Origin: an uncultured Muribaculaceae bacterium | Lineage (GTDB): Bacteria; Bacteroidota; Bacteroidia; Bacteroidales; Muribaculaceae | Length of the DNA stretch: 64,000 nt | Reading direction: 5' to 3' | NCBI GenBank assembly: GCA_910587355.1 | Contig: CAJUKF010000009.1 | Coordinates: 1-64,000 of the forward strand | In this document: positions 26,613 through 36,292 of the stretch, piece after piece | Layout: each line of letters opens with the position of its first letter | Position numbering within the stretch: position 1 is the stretch's first letter | Translations under genes and position numbers: made by a program | Notes under the pieces: generated by a model | The model's input: the letters and a program-made list of their open reading frames with translations, nothing else | Told to the model about the DNA's origin: nothing | Database searches by the model: none

Positions 26613-28145
26613 TTAGTGACGGAAGTGACGGAAGCCTGTCATGACCATTGTCATGCCGGTGTTCTTGCAGTACTCCACCGAATCTGTATCGCGGATAGAA
26701 CCTCCGGGCTGGATTACATAGTCTATGCCGGCGCTGTGGGCGATTTCCACGCAGTCGGCAAAGGGGAAGAAGGCATCTGATGCCATGGTGGCGCCGTTGA
26801 GGTCGAAGCGGAAGCTGTGAGCCTTCTCAATGGCGTGGCGGAGTGCGTCGACGCGTGATGTCTGGCCTACGCCCGATGCCAGCAGCTGGCCGTTGCGTGC
26901 GAGCACGATAGCGTTGCTCTTCGAGTGCTTTACGATTTTGTTTGCGAAAATCATGTCGGCGGCCATTTGCTCGGTGAGAGTGTCGCCGGCAACGAGCCTG
27001 AGGTCTTCGATAGTCTCGACTTTGCTGTCGGGCTCCTGCATGAGCACGCCGTTGAGGATAGTGCGCATCTTCATTTCGGGAGCTGCTGCTGCCTTGCGGC
27101 GAAGCACGATGCGGTTTTTCTTCTGGAAGAGGATTGCCAGGGCGTCGTCGCTGTACTCGGGAGCGATAATGACCTCGAAGAAAATCTTGCCGATTTCTTC
27201 TGCGGCTGCCGCGTCAATGGGACGGTTGCATATGATAATGCCGCCGAATGCCGATACGGGGTCGCCGGCGAGGGCGTCTTTCCATGCTTCGAGCACAGTG
27301 TCGCGCGAAGCGAGGCCGCAGGCGTTGTTATGCTTGAGTACGGCAACCGAAGTGGTGTCGAATTCATCGATGAGGGCGCATGCGGCATCGATGTCGAGCA
27401 GGTTGTTATAGCTGATTTCCTTGCCGTGGAGCTGGTCGAAGAGTGCGTTGAAATCTCCGTAGAAACGGGCTGCCTGGTGAGGATTCTCGCCGTAGCGGAG
27501 GCTCATCGAACCGTCGATTGCCACGCGGAGATGCTCCTGCGGATTATTGCCTGTGAGGCTGAACCAGTTGAAGATTGCCGAGTCATACTCCGACGATACG
27601 GCGAATGCCTCCTGAGCGAAGAGACGGCGCTCTTCGAGTGTCGAGGCGGCACCGTTGCGGTCGAGTACGCCCTGCAGAAGAGCGAACTGTTCCACGGAAG
27701 CCACGATGATTGTGTCGGCGAAGTTTTTGGCGGCGGCGCGGATAAGGGATATGCCGCCTATGTCGATTTTCTCGATGATGTCCTGCTCCGAAGCACCGGA
27801 GGCTACGGTATCCTCAAAGGGATACAGGTCTACAATCACGAGGTCGATAGTGGGTATTTCGTATTGGGCGAGCTCGGCGCGGTCACTCTCGTTGTCGCGG
27901 CGTGCGAGGATGCCGCCGAACACCTTGGGATGGAGTGTCTTTACGCGGCCTCCGAGAATCGAGGGATAGCCTGTGAGGTCTTCAACGGCCTTGCAGGGTA
28001 TGCCGAGACTTTGGATGTATGAGCGCGAGCCTCCGGTGGAAAGGAGCTCTACGCCGAGCGAATGAAGTTTCTCTACTATAGGGGCGATGCGGTCTTTGTT
28101 GTAGACCGATACAAGTGCGGTACGGATGGGTTTTAATGTCGACAT
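26613..28145 (-). CDS. purH: Bifunctional AICAR transformylase / IMP cyclohydrolase PurH
   Basis: 510 residues catalysing the last two steps of IMP synthesis. The N-terminal MGS-like cyclohydrolase domain (about 1-190) shows LLSTGGSRSYI and GRVKTLHPKVFGGIL; the C-terminal transformylase domain shows the KHNNACG catalytic segment and ends in TGMTMVMTGFRHFRH. The ATG at 28145 begins MSTLKPIRTALVSVYNK, matching the family; the frame extends 35 codons upstream through promoter sequence and is rejected. Its neighbour mreB suggests an arrangement common in Bacteroidales. Confidence 0.96.
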   Translation of the reverse strand: MSTLKPIRTALVSVYNKDRIAPIVEKLHSLGVELLSTGGSRSYIQSLGIPCKAVEDLTGYPSILGGRVKTLHPKVFGGILARRDNESDRAELAQYEIPTIDLVIVDLYPFEDTVASGASEQDIIEKIDIGGISLIRAAAKNFADTIIVASVEQFALLQGVLDRNGAASTLEERRLFAQEAFAVSSEYDSAIFNWFSLTGNNPQEHLRVAIDGSMSLRYGENPHQAARFYGDFNALFDQLHGKEISYNNLLDIDAACALIDEFDTTSVAVLKHNNACGLASRDTVLEAWKDALAGDPVSAFGGIIICNRPIDAAAAEEIGKIFFEVIIAPEYSDDALAILFQKKNRIVLRRKAAAAPEMKMRTILNGVLMQEPDSKVETIEDLRLVAGDTLTEQMAADMIFANKIVKHSKSNAIVLARNGQLLASGVGQTSRVDALRHAIEKAHSFRFDLNGATMASDAFFPFADCVEIAHSAGIDYVIQPGGSIRDTDSVEYCKNTGMTMVMTGFRHFRH

Positions 28146-28177
28146 GGGGTTATTTACCTTGTATCTGTATTGATTTG

Positions 28178-28185
28178 CAAAATTA
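28178..28185 (-). promoter_or_regulatory. -7 box of purH
   Basis: TAATTTTG on the minus strand, 33 bases before the purH ATG, fits TAnnTTTG exactly. A clear -33 TTTG at the right distance is not obvious. It also shows that the purH start must be 28145 and not further upstream. Confidence 0.55.
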
Positions 28186-28237
28186 CAAAAAAAATGCCGT
28201 ATAGCATATTTTTGTGCATCGCTTTTTTGATAAAAAT

Positions 28238-28272
28238 AAAAAAGGAGCACGCCGCACAGTCGGCGTGCTCCG
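28238..28272 (-). terminator. Terminator of the Omp28-like gene
   Basis: On the minus strand GGAGCACGCCG and CGGCGTGCTCC flank a 6-base loop and are followed by a T-rich tract (TTTTTTATTTTTATC). It lies about 70 bases after the stop of the gene ending at 28340 and before the purH promoter. Confidence 0.85.
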
Positions 28273-28339
28273 GAATGTGGTTTGGAATGACCGTGACAGA
28301 CAGGCTCTTTCGCCTTCGGCTGCCGCGGATTTTTTAGTA

Positions 28340-30469
28340 TCAGTATACGGCTACTTTGGTGCTGTGACCGTCGGCCACTACGATGTAGATTCCAGCTGCG
28401 AGGCCTGTAGCGTTGCCGTCGGCTACCTTGCGGCCATCGAGCGAGTAGACGGCCACGGTTGTGGCGCCTGTCACGCTGATAGAGCCGGCTCCGATTGTGA
28501 TGTCGGCGTCACCTGAGCCTGCTATTACATCTTCAACGCCTGCTGAGTCGCCTTCAAGGCACTCCATTACTGATGCATTGACGATTTCGCCGGTTGCGTT
28601 GTTTATGAGCAGAGCTGCTACTCGGTGAGGTTTGGCAGCATCGACCTTTGAGTATGAAACGGTTGAAGAGAATGTGTATTCCTTGTCTTTTTCAACGGCC
28701 TCTGCAAAAGCTGCACCCTGCTTGAATCCGCGGGCTACGTCGTTGTAAATCATATTGACGGGCGAACCGGCATTATTCCAATCGCCGAGGGGCACATCGT
28801 GGCCGGGATAGCCGGTGGCATAATAATTGGTCTGGTCGTAAGGACCGACTTCGTCCTGAATAGTGACGAATGATACGCTGTGCGGTTGTTTCAGACTGAC
28901 GCTGAATTTGATTGTAGCCGAGACATTAAGGGATGCAGAGGTTTTCTTCGATGAAGTGAAAGTGATATTGCCGTAAGACGGATACGAAGTCAAATCTTCC
29001 ATATACTCGTCGGCCGCGGCTTTTAGAGCGGTTTCGCTGGCACCTCCGGGGGAATAAGAGTCAATGCGGTTGACAAGAACTGAAGGATAGCCCTGAATCA
29101 ACTCGTTGAGGGCATTCGAATATGCAGTTACTGCCATGGGGTCGCGGGTTGTGGCGCTTTGAGAGCCGTGAACACCGATTAACAGAGCTTCAGGATATTT
29201 TTCTTTGATATAGTCGAGCATCACCATACCCGAAGGACACCAGCCGCACCAGTTGCCGGTCGCATCCTCAAATACTATCTTTCGGTCGTATCCTTTATTA
29301 TAGCTTAGGATTTCGTAGCTGCTGCTGATAAGAGCTTTTTGAGTGTCGTTGACGCGGTCAATGGTAAAGGCTATATTGGCAGTACCTTCAACGTCGGCGG
29401 GGACAGGAATCCGGAAAATAGCCACACCTCTGCCGCCGGGCTTTGTAGGTGCGGGCTCGCCGGTACGATAATCCACCACGATGCCATTGTATTTGGCTTC
29501 TTGTCCGTCATTTACCTTTGCAGTGATACCGACCTCTTCAATATCGTTGGCGCCCTTGTTGTCGTAGAGAATGTACAGCTCGCTGTTTTCTCCTGGTTTG
29601 GTATAGCCCTCAACATCAAATGTGAGTGCCGAGAGTGCGTCCTGAGGAAGGTTGTCGCCTTCGAGAGTGAGATACATGCATAGAGAGCCGCATGCGCTGG
29701 TGAATGTGGCCCAGGATGCAGGCGAGGTTTCTCCAATGTTGTTGACAAGTTCTTCGTCGTTAGTGGCTGTAATAAGGCCGGCCAGCTGCGAGGGTGCCTG
29801 AATGAAGTCGAAAGGCAGCCAGTAGTTCTCGCCTTCCGGTACAATGAAAGAATAACCGAACAGGACGTAATTCTTGTCGGAGGGAATCACATACGGTTTG
29901 GTGAGGGGAACGTTGACTTCGGCGAAAGCTTCGCTGCCGAGGTTCATTTTCTGTTTGTAATCGTATGCCGCGCCGAACTCGTCGTTGAAAGAGGAGATGA
30001 AAAACTCAACTTCGGGTATGGGATTGGTAGGAATGTCGTTCGAGGCCGGGGAAACGAGTGTGACTTGTGTGACGGAGTTGCCGGCGAGAGCCTTGACGTC
30101 ATCGGGAAGCATTGTGAATGCGAGATAAACACGTGTGCCTTTCCCGATAGTTATTTTGTTCGGGTCTTGGCCTAATGACTCAAAGGCATCCAGTGAATAG
30201 GGACTTCCGGCGTAGGAGAAAGGCATGACGGTGCCGTGTGCCGAACGGGAGGGTGTGAGCCGGCGGTCGGTGTTGCCGTTGGCAAGGGTAAACATTTTTG
30301 CCACGGGAGCTCCCTGAATCATCCGGGCATCGGGCTGTGCAAAGGAAATCTTTGACTTTGTGAAGGTTGCTTCGGCAGGCTTGAGCTCAGTGACGAGCGG
30401 AAGAACAGCATTTGCGCAAAGGCTGAAACTTGTCAGGGCTGCCGCGGCGAGAAGTAAGAGTTTCTTCAT
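28340..30469 (-). CDS. Secreted Omp28-related protein with CGWC motif and C-terminal sorting module
   Basis: 709 residues starting MKKLLLLAAAALTSFSLCANA (signal peptide). An N-terminal beta-rich region (about 25-390) of unknown fold is followed by an Omp28-type thioredoxin-like module with FEDATGNWCGWCPSG, the cysteines being C408 and C411, and NDVARGFKQG further on. It ends in a type IX-like sorting module (TVAVYSLDGRKVADGNATG, then LAAGIYIVVADG). The module resembles that in the 1264-residue protein at 51211-55005, including the shared SAGVED linker. The partner of the CxxC pair is unknown. The ATG at 30469 gives the signal peptide; upstream frame extension is not credible. It follows mfd by 130 bases and ends in its own terminator. 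Confidence 0.8.
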   Translation of the reverse strand: MKKLLLLAAAALTSFSLCANAVLPLVTELKPAEATFTKSKISFAQPDARMIQGAPVAKMFTLANGNTDRRLTPSRSAHGTVMPFSYAGSPYSLDAFESLGQDPNKITIGKGTRVYLAFTMLPDDVKALAGNSVTQVTLVSPASNDIPTNPIPEVEFFISSFNDEFGAAYDYKQKMNLGSEAFAEVNVPLTKPYVIPSDKNYVLFGYSFIVPEGENYWLPFDFIQAPSQLAGLITATNDEELVNNIGETSPASWATFTSACGSLCMYLTLEGDNLPQDALSALTFDVEGYTKPGENSELYILYDNKGANDIEEVGITAKVNDGQEAKYNGIVVDYRTGEPAPTKPGGRGVAIFRIPVPADVEGTANIAFTIDRVNDTQKALISSSYEILSYNKGYDRKIVFEDATGNWCGWCPSGMVMLDYIKEKYPEALLIGVHGSQSATTRDPMAVTAYSNALNELIQGYPSVLVNRIDSYSPGGASETALKAAADEYMEDLTSYPSYGNITFTSSKKTSASLNVSATIKFSVSLKQPHSVSFVTIQDEVGPYDQTNYYATGYPGHDVPLGDWNNAGSPVNMIYNDVARGFKQGAAFAEAVEKDKEYTFSSTVSYSKVDAAKPHRVAALLINNATGEIVNASVMECLEGDSAGVEDVIAGSGDADITIGAGSISVTGATTVAVYSLDGRKVADGNATGLAAGIYIVVADGHSTKVAVY

Positions 30470-30599
30470 ACGATTGTGATTTGTATTGAAAGGCTTATAC
30501 AGCCATAATTTTGTGCAAAGTAATATAAAAAAACAATGCCGAGCAACTTTTTGCTCGTGTTTCTGATATGCTTGTGACAAAAAAATTCAAAAAAATGGC

Positions 30600-33500
30600 T
30601 CAGATAGCCTCCAGATTTAGTATCGAGTCCAAAATCGACAGAGCTTCGGCTACTGTGAGCACTTTGGCGATTGCGAAGCTGCGCCGTCCGTTGCGCTCCC
30701 TGATTTGTACTCTGGACGGATGTGCCTGCAGATAGTTGAGCAGACGTCCGAACATAGTGGACTGATAATAGGCCTTGTTGGTACTGTCGACGAAAAACAG
30801 GAACATCTGGCCTTGCTTGAGTACTACCTTCTCTATTCCGAGGCGCCGTGCCGTACGGCGCAGACGGGGGACGAGGAGTAGTTCGTGGGCAGCGTCGGGA
30901 ATGCGGCCGAAGCGGTCGGTAAGGCGCTCCTCGAAGGCCTGAAGCTGGTCGTCGCGCTCTATGTTGTCGAGTTCCTGATAAAGTGCTATGCGCTCGCTCT
31001 CCTGGGGCACGTAATAGAAAGGCAGAAGCAGCTCGAGGTCGCTCTCAATGATGCAGTCGGCCACGAAATCGCCGTTGTCGGCGGCATTGCCGGCATCTGT
31101 GAGTTCGGGAAATTCTTCGGTGCGCAGTTCGACTACCGCTTCGCGGAGAATCTTCTGATATGTTTCATAGCCGAGGTCGGCGATGAATCCGCTCTGCTCC
31201 GCGCCCAGAAGGTTTCCGGCTCCTCGTATGTCGAGGTCCTGCATGGCTATGTGTATGCCCGAGCCGAGGTCGGAGAAACTTTCTATGGCCTGCAGACGCC
31301 GGCGCGCGTCGGGCGTGAGAGGTTTGCCCGGAGGCACCATGAGGTAGCAGAAGGCCTTGCGTGACGAGCGGCCCACGCGTCCGCGGAGCTGATGCAGCTC
31401 GCTGAGGCCGAATTTGTGTGCGTCGTTGATTATAATTGTGTTGACATTAGGCATATCGATGCCGCTTTCGATAATGGTAGTGGCAAGGAGTATGTCGTAG
31501 TCATGGGCCGAGAAGTCGTTGATTGCTTTCTCGAGTTTTTCGGGCGGCATCTGTCCGTGCGCTACTATGGTGCGCGCGTCGGGCACCAGACGTTTTATCA
31601 TATCCTCGAGATTATGCAGGTCTTCGATTCGCGGATTGACGAAGAAAACCTGACCGTTGCGTGCGAGTTCGAAGTTTATTGCCTCGGCGACGGTGGTGTC
31701 GTTGAGCGCGTCGACGGTGGTGATAATCGGATAGCGGTTTGGCGGAGGTGTTGTGATGTTCGATAAATCGCGTGCACCCATCAGAGAGAACTGGAGTGTG
31801 CGCGGTATGGGAGTGGCACTCATTGTGAGAGTGTCGATATTCACTTTCATCTGCCGCAGACGCTCTTTGACGGCCACGCCGAATTTCTGCTCCTCGTCGA
31901 TGATGAGCAGTCCGAGGTCTTTGAATTTCACCGATTTGCCTATGAGCTTGTGGGTGCCGATGATAATGTCGATTTTACCGGCTTCGAGGTCGGCGAGAAT
32001 GGCTTTCACATCTTTGGCAGAGCGGGCTCGCGAGATGTATTCGACGCGCACCGGGAAGTCTTTCAGGCGCTCGGAGAAAGTGTGGAAGTGCTGGTATGCG
32101 AGCACTGTCGTGGGCACAAGCACGGCCACCTGCTTGCCGTCGGTTGCAGCCTTGAAGGCGGCGCGTATGGCAATTTCGGTCTTGCCGAAGCCCACATCGC
32201 CGCAAATCAGACGGTCCATGGGCCGCTGGCTCTCCATGTCGCTCTTCACGGCCTGTGTCGCAGTCACCTGGTCGGGAGTATCCTCGTAGATGAACGAGGC
32301 CTCAAGCTCGTGCTGCAGATAGGTGTCGGGCGTAAATGCAAAGCCTTTCTCGTCGCGGCGCTGGGCGTAAAGTTTTATCAGGTCGCGGGCTATGTCCTTG
32401 AGTTTGGCCTTGGTCTTGTCTTTGATTTTCTGCCATGCTCCCGAGCCGATGCGGTTTACCTTGGGCGGCACGCCTTCCTTGCCGCGGTATTTGGCGAGTT
32501 TATGAAGAGCATGAATTGAGACAAAAAGTATGTCGTTGTTCTGATATATGAGTTTGATGACCTCCTGCTTGCGACCGTTGATGTCGGTGCGCAGCAGCCC
32601 GGCGAATTTGCCTACGCCGTGGTCGACATGCACTATATAGTCGCCGGGCTCGAGCTGGCCGAGTTCTTTGAGCGAGAGGGCGAGTTTGCCCGAGCGTGCG
32701 CGGTCGCTTTTGAGTGTGTATTTGTGGAAACGGTCGAAAATCTGGTGGTCGGTGAAAACACAGATACGGGACTGATGGTCGACAAAGCCTTCGTGCAGGG
32801 TACCCTCGACAGCCTCAAAATCTATGCAGTCTCCTCGGTCGGCGAAAATCTCGCGCAGACGGTCGAACTGCTTCTCGTTGTCCGAGAGTATGAAAAGCCT
32901 GTATCCGTCGCTGATGAATTTAGTGAATGACTCGGCTATGATATCAAAATTCTTGTGGTAGACACCCTGGGGCGTGCAGTCGAAGGCCATTGTCGTGGTA
33001 GCGCGGCTGCGCGCCGGAGTGTGGTCTTCGCCGGGCTTTGCCGCAGTGAAACCGAGACGCTTGAATCCGGCCAGATGATTTTCGAAATCCGATGGGTCTA
33101 TGACGAGTTCGAGCGCGTCAGGGTCGCCGTCTTCTGTCAGAAGCGTGAATGCCGAGACATCGGTCTCTTTGATTGTGTGCAGCCGCTCCAGTGTGAGGCT
33201 TTGGTTGCGGAAGGCAATGATGCTTGAGGGGTCGATGAAGTCGAGAATGGACTGGAGCTGTCCGCGGTGACTCACGTTGGCTGTGATATCTACACTGTCG
33301 AGACGGCTTTCAGACAGCTGTGTCTCGACGTTGAATGTGCGGATTGAATCGATTTCGTCGCCGAAGAAATCGAGACGGTAGGGCAGCTCGTCGCTGTAGC
33401 CGTAAATGTCGAATATGGAGCCGCGTATGGCATATTGGCCAGGCTCATAGACATAGTCGGTCTCCTTGAAGCCGTTGTCTTTGAGCCACTGTTCGGTCTG

Positions 33501-33959
33501 CCGCATGTCGGCTTTGCTGTCCTTGCGGAGAGTGATGGTATGGGCCTGAATGTCTTCGCGCGAAGCCACGCACTCGGCAATGGCATCGGGATAGGTGACG
33601 ACGAAGCGTACGTTTCCGGCCGACAGACGAGTCAGTGTCTCGGTGCGCAGAATCTGATTTGGCGGGTCGACCTGACCGTATTTTATGTCGCGTTTGAAAC
33701 CCGAGGGGAGTATTGCCACGTTCTCCTCGCCGAGAATGCGGCAGAGGTCGAAATAGAGGTATCCGGCATCGTCGAGGCTGTCGCCCACCACAATCACCGG
33801 CACCTTTGAGTCAATGGCAGCCAGCGCTATCGCCGCCGACGACCCTGCCAGGCCTGTGGCAGAACCGGAGTGTGCGCACAGGCTTTTCATGGCCTTGCGG
33901 CGCGCCGCCGTCATGACCATGGCGCATATGTCGGCTGTCTTAAGAGTACGGTCGCTCAT
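30600..33959 (-). CDS. mfd: Transcription-repair coupling factor Mfd
   Basis: 1119 residues. Mfd removes RNA polymerase stalled at DNA lesions and recruits UvrA. Order: UvrB-like D1-D3 region (about 1-330), a linker, the CarD-like RNA-polymerase-interacting domain (ELGQLEPGDYIVHVDHGVGK, about 465-545), the SF2 translocase motor (Walker A ICGDVGFGKTEIA, DEEQ box LLIIDEEQKFG, SATPIPRTL, QLRGRVGRS) and the C-terminal D7 domain. It starts 4 bases inside yciH (ATGA overlap), at the downstream end of a long minus-strand gene run. Confidence 0.96.
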   Translation of the reverse strand: MSDRTLKTADICAMVMTAARRKAMKSLCAHSGSATGLAGSSAAIALAAIDSKVPVIVVGDSLDDAGYLYFDLCRILGEENVAILPSGFKRDIKYGQVDPPNQILRTETLTRLSAGNVRFVVTYPDAIAECVASREDIQAHTITLRKDSKADMRQTEQWLKDNGFKETDYVYEPGQYAIRGSIFDIYGYSDELPYRLDFFGDEIDSIRTFNVETQLSESRLDSVDITANVSHRGQLQSILDFIDPSSIIAFRNQSLTLERLHTIKETDVSAFTLLTEDGDPDALELVIDPSDFENHLAGFKRLGFTAAKPGEDHTPARSRATTTMAFDCTPQGVYHKNFDIIAESFTKFISDGYRLFILSDNEKQFDRLREIFADRGDCIDFEAVEGTLHEGFVDHQSRICVFTDHQIFDRFHKYTLKSDRARSGKLALSLKELGQLEPGDYIVHVDHGVGKFAGLLRTDINGRKQEVIKLIYQNNDILFVSIHALHKLAKYRGKEGVPPKVNRIGSGAWQKIKDKTKAKLKDIARDLIKLYAQRRDEKGFAFTPDTYLQHELEASFIYEDTPDQVTATQAVKSDMESQRPMDRLICGDVGFGKTEIAIRAAFKAATDGKQVAVLVPTTVLAYQHFHTFSERLKDFPVRVEYISRARSAKDVKAILADLEAGKIDIIIGTHKLIGKSVKFKDLGLLIIDEEQKFGVAVKERLRQMKVNIDTLTMSATPIPRTLQFSLMGARDLSNITTPPPNRYPIITTVDALNDTTVAEAINFELARNGQVFFVNPRIEDLHNLEDMIKRLVPDARTIVAHGQMPPEKLEKAINDFSAHDYDILLATTIIESGIDMPNVNTIIINDAHKFGLSELHQLRGRVGRSSRKAFCYLMVPPGKPLTPDARRRLQAIESFSDLGSGIHIAMQDLDIRGAGNLLGAEQSGFIADLGYETYQKILREAVVELRTEEFPELTDAGNAADNGDFVADCIIESDLELLLPFYYVPQESERIALYQELDNIERDDQLQAFEERLTDRFGRIPDAAHELLLVPRLRRTARRLGIEKVVLKQGQMFLFFVDSTNKAYYQSTMFGRLLNYLQAHPSRVQIRERNGRRSFAIAKVLTVAEALSILDSILNLEAI

Positions 33960-34303
33960 ATTACGCGGGCTTTCAGTCCTTTGGAAGTGAGGAAACGGAG
34001 CACGTCCTGCCTGCGGTCGCCCTGAATGAGTATTTCACCGCCACGGGACGAGCCCCCTGTGCCGAGGGTGCGTTTCATTTCTGAGGCGAGGGCGGCGATT
34101 TCGTCATCATCGATTGTGAATCCTGCAATGATTGTTGCGCACTTTCCGGAACGGCCCTTGCGTTCGAATACAATGTCGAGGCGCCCGCTTTGTCGTGGGG
34201 ATGCGGCCGGTGTTTCATCGGGTTCTCCGGCGGCAGTTTCGCCGCTGTCGGGCATCGTTTGGCGGAGTGCCGCCAGTCGGTCGAGCCAGTTGTCGTTGCT
34301 CAT
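33956..34303 (-). CDS. yciH: SUI1-family translation factor YciH
   Basis: 115 residues. The C-terminal ~80 residues are the SUI1/eIF1 domain: ERKGRSGKCATIIAGF, then LKRTLGTGG-like KRTLGTGGSSRGGEILIQGD and the final FLTSKGLKARVI. The first ~35 residues are low-complexity linker. Bacterial YciH is an eIF1 homologue thought to influence start-site fidelity; its role in Bacteroidetes is not settled. It lies 7 bases after a lipoprotein gene and overlaps mfd by 4 bases. Confidence 0.9.
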   Translation of the reverse strand: MSNDNWLDRLAALRQTMPDSGETAAGEPDETPAASPRQSGRLDIVFERKGRSGKCATIIAGFTIDDDEIAALASEMKRTLGTGGSSRGGEILIQGDRRQDVLRFLTSKGLKARVI

Positions 34304-34310
34304 TGTTGAA

Positions 34311-34775
34311 TCAATAGGAAATAATTGTGTCGGCAGGGTCGAATTCGAGGCTGTCGGTTGATACGGGATTGCGACGGCCTTCGGATATGGCCCTAATCAG
34401 TGTCAGACGGGCCTGGTCTTCCACCGGGGCGAGAGAGAGGAAAAGTGCAGTCGAATCGGCGTCGCGCTCTATGGCAGCCTCGAGTGTTTTTGCAGCGAAT
34501 GCCGTGTTTGCGTTTTCGTCGCCGTGATTCTCCGAGAGTCGGACGAAAAGAAGAGCGAGCCGGCAGAGTTCGTCGGTATTGAGCGAAGAGAATTCTCTGG
34601 CGCTGACAAGTTCGTCGCAGAGAGCCTGCGCCGCGTCATAGCGGCCGTTGGCGTAAGCGAGTTCGGCCGCCTGCAGCGAGTTGCTGCAGGTCTCATGCGT
34701 GGCACACGACACCTGAGCGGTGAGCAGCACGAGCCCGAGCAGGGAGCCAAGGATTATGAAAACGATACTCTTCAA
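34311..34775 (-). CDS. Small TPR-like lipoprotein of unknown function
   Basis: 154 residues with a lipoprotein signal (LLTAQVSCATHE; lipid-modified Cys near 24). The rest is helical and Ala/Leu-rich with one or two tetratricopeptide-like helix pairs (LQAAELAYANGRYDAAQALC). No family name recognised. It sits between ribH (30-base gap) and yciH (7-base gap) and is presumably co-transcribed. Confidence 0.75.
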   Translation of the reverse strand: MKSIVFIILGSLLGLVLLTAQVSCATHETCSNSLQAAELAYANGRYDAAQALCDELVSAREFSSLNTDELCRLALLFVRLSENHGDENANTAFAAKTLEAAIERDADSTALFLSLAPVEDQARLTLIRAISEGRRNPVSTDSLEFDPADTIISY

Positions 34776-34805
34776 GGTAATGCGGTTTAGTTGATACTAT
34801 GGTTG

Positions 34806-35291
34806 TCAGATATTTTCCACTCTGTCCACGAAGTCGTACATGAGCAGGGCCGCACGGGCAGCTTCGGCACCTTTGTTGCCTTCTTTCCCTCCGGCACGGT
34901 CGAGAGCGTCCTGCTCATTGTCGACGGTAAGCACGCCGAAAATCACGGGAATGTCGCACTCGGCATTAAGGTGCGTGATGCCCTGAGTGACACTCTGGCA
35001 TACGTAATCGAAGTGAGGCGTGCCTCCGCGGATGACGCATCCGAGCACTACGATGCTGTTGTAGAGACCGCTTTCGATGAGTTTCGAGGCGGCGAAAGTG
35101 AGTTCAATGGCCCCTGGAACCTCGAAAGTATCGATGTCCTGTTCGGTGAGACCGGCGCTTTTGAATTCGTCGAGTGCTCCGGCCATGAGAGGCTCGGTTA
35201 TTTTGCTGTTCCACAGAGTGCGCACCACAGCCACACGCATGTCGCGTACTTTGGCGAACGGAGTGAGTGGTGCATTTGCGGTTGTTGACAT
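34806..35291 (-). CDS. ribH: 6,7-dimethyl-8-ribityllumazine synthase
   Basis: 161 residues. RibH condenses the 4-carbon product of RibB with the pyrimidinedione to make lumazine, the precursor of riboflavin, in icosahedral or pentameric complexes. Landmarks are FEVPGAIELTFAASKLI, the catalytic loop GCVIRGGTPHFDYVCQS (His general base) and IPVIFGVLTVDNEQDALDR. Length is normal. The other rib genes are not nearby. Confidence 0.95.
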   Translation of the reverse strand: MSTTANAPLTPFAKVRDMRVAVVRTLWNSKITEPLMAGALDEFKSAGLTEQDIDTFEVPGAIELTFAASKLIESGLYNSIVVLGCVIRGGTPHFDYVCQSVTQGITHLNAECDIPVIFGVLTVDNEQDALDRAGGKEGNKGAEAARAALLMYDFVDRVENI

Positions 35292-35357
35292 GGTGATATT
35301 GTTTTTGTCTTTGGAATATTATAATGGTGTCGGTGGCAATGGACTCTTTCCCGGATT

Positions 35358-36275
35358 TCAGGATATATGCTGCCAGAGACAGGAAATGTTCTTTATGGCT
35401 TGTGCGGCACTGCTGACGGCCGCATCGAGTATGGTGTCGCGGATGACTGCAGACGGCTCAGCGAGTGTGCCGGGGGTAACAGCATGGCTGATGACAGCCG
35501 ACACGACTCCTGCCACTGCTCCTGCATTCCAGAGCATTGTGCGGCACTGCTGCTCAGGAATCCGTGCAGAGCTGGAACCGTTTCCGCTATAATAATCAAT
35601 GGTACGGGCATCAGGATTTATGGCTATAAGGGAGCGGCAGTAGAAATCGATGTGATTGCGGTAGGACTCTTCCGGGCTGTCGGTGCCGAAGATGTACTTC
35701 AAATCCTCGCTGCGGGCAATCACGGCATCCGATATCTCGAGATTTTCGAAAATCGCCGGCATGACGTGCGTTATACGCGGTGCCTGCTGTGGCAGGAAGC
35801 CGGGCAGATATATGAGCAGGGCCTTGCGCTCGACGCAGTGGCTGAGAAAACGGCTCAGACGCGGACGCATGCGGCTGTCGAGGGCATAGAATCCCCCGAA
35901 GAGCACTATGTCGCCTTCGTCAATCCTGGGCCATATGATGTCGAAGCCCTCGTCGGGATACTGTTCGTAGCGCGTGAGGGACACCGGCTGCGAATCGGCA
36001 TCGGGAGCCGTGAAGATATTCACGGGGGTGCGTCCTTCGGTGAAACGGTCGAGCGATGTGATGTCCACACCGTGGCCGCTGAGGTAATCGGCCAGAATAT
36101 CGCCGACGGGGTCGGCGGAGACCTCCGAGGCAATTAGCACCCTGCTGTCGTGCGAGGCGGCCAGAATGGCGGCGGCATTAGTCACGCGTCCGCCGGGCAT
36201 GGAGCCGAGGGGGCGGCCTGACGGGTCAAGCACGATATTGAGCGAGCATTCGCCGATGCATATAATCTTTTTCAT
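35358..36275 (-). CDS. PfkB-family carbohydrate kinase-like protein, catalytic Asp missing
   Basis: 305 residues of the ribokinase fold. The N-terminal signature is present (CIGECSLNIVLDPSG, then MPGGRVTNAAAILA). The C-terminal signature is altered: where the family has GAGD with the catalytic aspartate, this protein reads LWNAGAVAGVV, placing A253 at the Asp position. It may therefore be a pseudokinase or a binding or regulatory protein, unless another residue acts as base. The ATG at 36275 matches the family start; longer frame upstream overlaps the next gene and is rejected. It lies 17 bases after the arabinose-5-phosphate isomerase gene and 66 before ribH. Confidence 0.8.
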   Translation of the reverse strand: MKKIICIGECSLNIVLDPSGRPLGSMPGGRVTNAAAILAASHDSRVLIASEVSADPVGDILADYLSGHGVDITSLDRFTEGRTPVNIFTAPDADSQPVSLTRYEQYPDEGFDIIWPRIDEGDIVLFGGFYALDSRMRPRLSRFLSHCVERKALLIYLPGFLPQQAPRITHVMPAIFENLEISDAVIARSEDLKYIFGTDSPEESYRNHIDFYCRSLIAINPDARTIDYYSGNGSSSARIPEQQCRTMLWNAGAVAGVVSAVISHAVTPGTLAEPSAVIRDTILDAAVSSAAQAIKNISCLWQHIS

Positions 36276-36292
36276 GGAGCTCAGATGCGGTG

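Noticed and set aside
26925..28022. 365-codon open frame antisense to purH
   Set aside because: Opposite a complete PurH; no independent evidence.
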